In this document: in pieces, positions 17,450 to 20,437 of the stretch | How the letters are laid out: the number at the start of each line of letters is the position of its first letter | How positions within the stretch are numbered: position 1 is the stretch's first letter | DNA from: Cyclospora cayetanensis | Lineage: Eukaryota > Apicomplexa > Conoidasida > Eucoccidiorida > Eimeriidae | Direction: 5' to 3' | DNA length: 20,437 bases | NCBI RefSeq assembly: GCF_002999335.1 | Contig: NW_020312280.1 | Coordinates: forward strand, 1-20,437 | The notes under the pieces: generated by a model | Seen by the model: only the letters and a program-made list of their open reading frames with translations | Told to the model about the DNA's origin: nothing | The model's database searches: none | Program-made: the position numbers and the translations under genes

Positions 17450-20437
17450 ATTCCGACTTTTTCGAGCGCTCAGTCGGATTCATACTGGGACAAAATACTC
17501 AAAGCTTGAGCAGCCGTAAACTATGCATTTATCTGCCCGGCACAAACACGAGAGCTATCACAGTGCCGGTGTAACGGGGTAAGGTATATCGTGGCACTTT
17601 CTATTAAAGTAGTTATATTCTACGAGGAATTCGTCTAAATTGAGGTTTTGGCTTGGTTTTCGTGCATCTTATTTATTGCAGGGTAGCATATGCTCTCCAG
17701 GGTAAGAGCCAGTTTTGCATCCTTGTGCATCAGAACTTACGTGCAGCCCAGCTGTAAATACTCAGGAGGGCTGAGACAGCGCAGGAAGTGCGAACTCTTG
17801 CTTTCCCTTAACCCTTATGTCTGAAGCCTGAAGAGCTAGGGAAGTGGAAATAGGGGGCTCTTACTGAAGATACGAATGTTTGTCTGAAGTCATAGTAAGG
17901 AGACGCTTAAGTACTGTAGCAGGCGAAGCTGCACCTAATAGCTGCACCTTAGCACTTTCTCCTACACAGCTTATATTTGATTGGAGATTGATAAAGAATT
18001 GAGTGACTGCTGTAGATGTGCGTAGATCCTGTTTCTTGTATAATGGTGCTTGCTGGATAGAAAACACAATGTGTATTTATGTTCGCTGGATGCTATGTGC
18101 AAGTATTTCTTGATGCACAGAATGCTTAGGGAGTGCAACTGTCCGCAGACTAGCTGCCCTTCGCCCCTCATGCGAAAATCCTATGGCGCGCAGGCTAAGC
18201 AACAAAGGAGTTTTTCTGTAATTTCTAAGAGCTCTTTATTGGGCTTACCTGTGGTGTGTGGTTAAATGTCTCTCTACAAAGGCCTAAGGTGGAGGATTAA
18301 AGTAGGTAGCACCTCGTGGATCAATGCAGTTGCTCCCCGCTCCTTCGCTGCCTGTGGATACAGTAAAATGTCAGGCTTTCCTCCGTTAGTTGTCTATGAT
18401 TGACCAGCTTATTTAGGAATGCCGTTGTTGGCAGCAGCGCGGTAGAAGAACCCTCTGGCGATGACAGTAAACGGTGGCACACCTTAGGGGCCTGCCCACA
18501 CGTTGATCTTATCGCAGTAGCTCCGAAGCAGGTAGACAGGCATGTTTAGTGCGTGCGCCGATACGACGCTGCTTACAAGAAGCTATGATGGCCGTTAGAA
18601 TAGGGCAAATACTCAAAAATTTCGTCAGCTGTTTGCAGAAGTATCTCCCCGTTAAATCCCGCAGATAAACAGAAATGAGCTGTCCTTCAGCCGAGTTTGC
18701 AAAGGAAGAGACCTTTATTGGTGGCCCTATTCATGCAACGAAAGCCTCTTATCTACAGTGCTTACTACAGTTGAAGCATTTTGCACCCTGATTCATTTGC
18801 TTATGCCAAGGGGGGCTCAACAGCCAGCTTTGGAGAGACTGACAAAGGTTAACAAAAGGTAGAACGTACAAAACAGCTGATTTATCGCTGGCTTTTTTCA
18901 AATCTGCCTGAAGTGTATCTCAGGTGTTCGCAGGATGGGCAACAGCTCAGCAATTAAACAGCCGTTGGGGCTTTCATACATGATGGATGACTTGAAGTCT
19001 CAAAGGCAAGTGAGTGCTGTGTCGGTGGCTAAAATGGAGAAATCACGGTGGGAATCAAAGTGTATGGATGTCGAGACTGTGTCAACGAGTCCTGACCTAC
19101 AATCTAATCTTAGCCAGAAAAAAGAGTGAGACGGAACTTGCGTTTCTAGGCAGTCCCCGACACCCCCCGATCTCTAACTTGCCTCTTTTGTCAGAAAACC
19201 GACCATATATCTTAAAAGCTATGTTGTATGCAAAAGGCCAAAGAACTCAATTTAGGGGACTGGGACCAGCGGGTGCAAGCTGCTCGGCGAACAACGAGAG
19301 CGCATCAAGGAAACGAAAAGCCTACTACGAAGGCTGCGGTGGAAGGCAGCGGGTTACCGAAGATAGGGCCGCACTTAAAAACCTACAATGGGTCAATTCA
19401 GCGCCGACACGAGCTCACATTAAGGGTCATTGCTAGCCTTTCTTGGCATTGGACATGAAGACTATATGCCGTCCTAGGGGACGGTGCACAAGTGCGATCT
19501 GCCCTGTCACTTGTTAGCGTAGTCTCCAAGACTCAGGTTTACTGGAGGGTGACAATACGCAAGTATTGCGAGCGCCACAACATTTAAATGTCAGTTCCGA
19601 TTAAAATTAGGATCTGTCAGCGTGGGCACAACGTGTTGTTCTAGGGCCGTACACCATGCCGTAATTGCAGGCATCCCACAGTGATGCAGAGGAAGGGCTG
19701 CACGCTGCCACAGCGGGAGGCTAGTGTGCTGAGAAACGCGAGCAAGTAGCAGGTTTCAGTTTCCTCAGCAGTGATCCTTGATTCATGTTGAGCAGGGCAG
19801 GTCCTGTATAGCGCCCCATATGAGATTATTACAAAGAGACACTTAATCTCAAGCTCAAAAAAGCTCTATAGCTCGTGAGTGTCTATTTAATGGGATCCCA
19901 CCTTCTGCTGTTTGCTCCAATCTAAGGTCCCAATACGAGGACTCAAAAGCAACTGGACTGCGCCTACCTACACCCTCGAAGCAGTCCAAGCCTCCATACT
20001 AACGTCCATGTGGCATCTACCGCACACACCCACAGCATTTGCCTTCTTGCGTCAAGCTTACAATGATTTGCAAAAATGCGACATTAGAACAGATCAACCG
20101 ACTTGTGAATTCTTCAGTATTCCTTAACTAAATACATCCAATGTGGTACAAATTATTTACTTGTAGCTTAAACCACCAGGGCTCACGCCCCTGATTTTGA
20201 AGCGCTCGCCCTCGTGTTCCCTGCAGGTAAGTCGTGGCAAATGGCATGTAGGGAAGCGTATAAAATTCCTCCTTCAGAGCCACTTCCCACGCAAACAGGA
20301 ACACGAAAATAGTGCAGATGAGAAAAGCAAATGTGCTCGTTATTCAACAAAGTGAAATCAACAGGAACAAAGAAGAACACTCTAACCAGTGAACGAGGGA
20401 CCAAACCACCAAGATCATGACGATGCGACGAATCGAT
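17450..20437. other. Gene-poor region
   Basis: Only short ORFs are present. One at 18935-19129 begins MGNSSAIKQPLGLSY, with a Gly2 context that could be N-myristoylated, but it is 64 residues long with no other support. ORFs at 19228-19458 and 19912-20127 have no recognised family. An ideal donor (ctgcag, then gtaagt) occurs on the plus strand at 20226/20227, preceded by about 20 open codons. A small hairpin (ccgtcc tagg ggacgg) lies near 19470-19485. AATAAA-type sequences on the minus strand near 18235 and 18712 could be polyadenylation signals of unseen genes. Confidence 0.4.

Noticed and set aside
18935..19458. Overlapping plus ORFs as a retroelement gag-like protein
   Set aside because: No zinc knuckle, reverse transcriptase, integrase or long terminal repeats are visible nearby.
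1..20437. tRNA, rRNA and telomeric repeats
   Set aside because: No cloverleaf with a GGTTCGA-type T-arm, no rRNA-like conserved sequence and no TTTAGGG arrays were seen by eye.

Overview
The window looks like nuclear DNA of a coccidian apicomplexan, most likely Eimeria. The evidence is the dense CAG/CTG trinucleotide runs, which read as long homopolymer tracts (Q, A, S, L, N) inside and outside genes, the intron-rich gene structure with GT..AG borders, short TA and GATA/GACA microsatellites, and a protein that aligns exon by exon with a eukaryotic splicing factor. There is no sign of bacterial operons, tRNA or rRNA genes, CRISPR arrays or an intact transposon. The species call is inference; no database was searched.

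Left part (1-5260): a 24-bp minisatellite fills bases 1-606 and keeps one plus-strand frame open. It is followed by sparse, weakly supported coding material: a candidate two-exon plus-strand gene at 1875-2622 with a 16-residue acidic repeat, and one possible small secreted ORF near 2882. The rest of 2623-5260 holds no convincing gene, but has a cluster of hairpins at 3368-3442, including a 20-bp stem with one mismatch.

Centre (about 5500-16756, minus strand) is the main content. Reading from 16756 downwards I reconstruct a PRP39-type HAT-repeat protein, a U1 snRNP-associated splicing factor, from 14 exons. Most splice phases match, and order and spacing follow human PRPF39 as I recall it. Its last exon begins at 11011 and then stays open without a stop down to 6200, a 4.8-kb exon. 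The lower part of this exon, usually called from the ATG at 10201, carries a divergent cyclin box broken by homopolymer insertions, then a second cyclin-like helical region. The sequence therefore suggests either a PRP39-cyclin fusion of about 2,500 residues or two head-to-tail genes whose boundary lies in 10202-10826. A short Q/Y-rich candidate exon lies further downstream at 5517-5790.

Right part (16757-20437) is gene-poor. It has one small minus-strand ORF (17185-17399) that appears to be broken by a single missing base in a C homopolymer, a few low-confidence ORFs, and no recognisable genes.

If the fusion is real, a 5'-splice-site recognition factor and a cyclin-type kinase regulator share one polypeptide. 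That is the most interesting hypothesis here and can be tested directly with transcript data.
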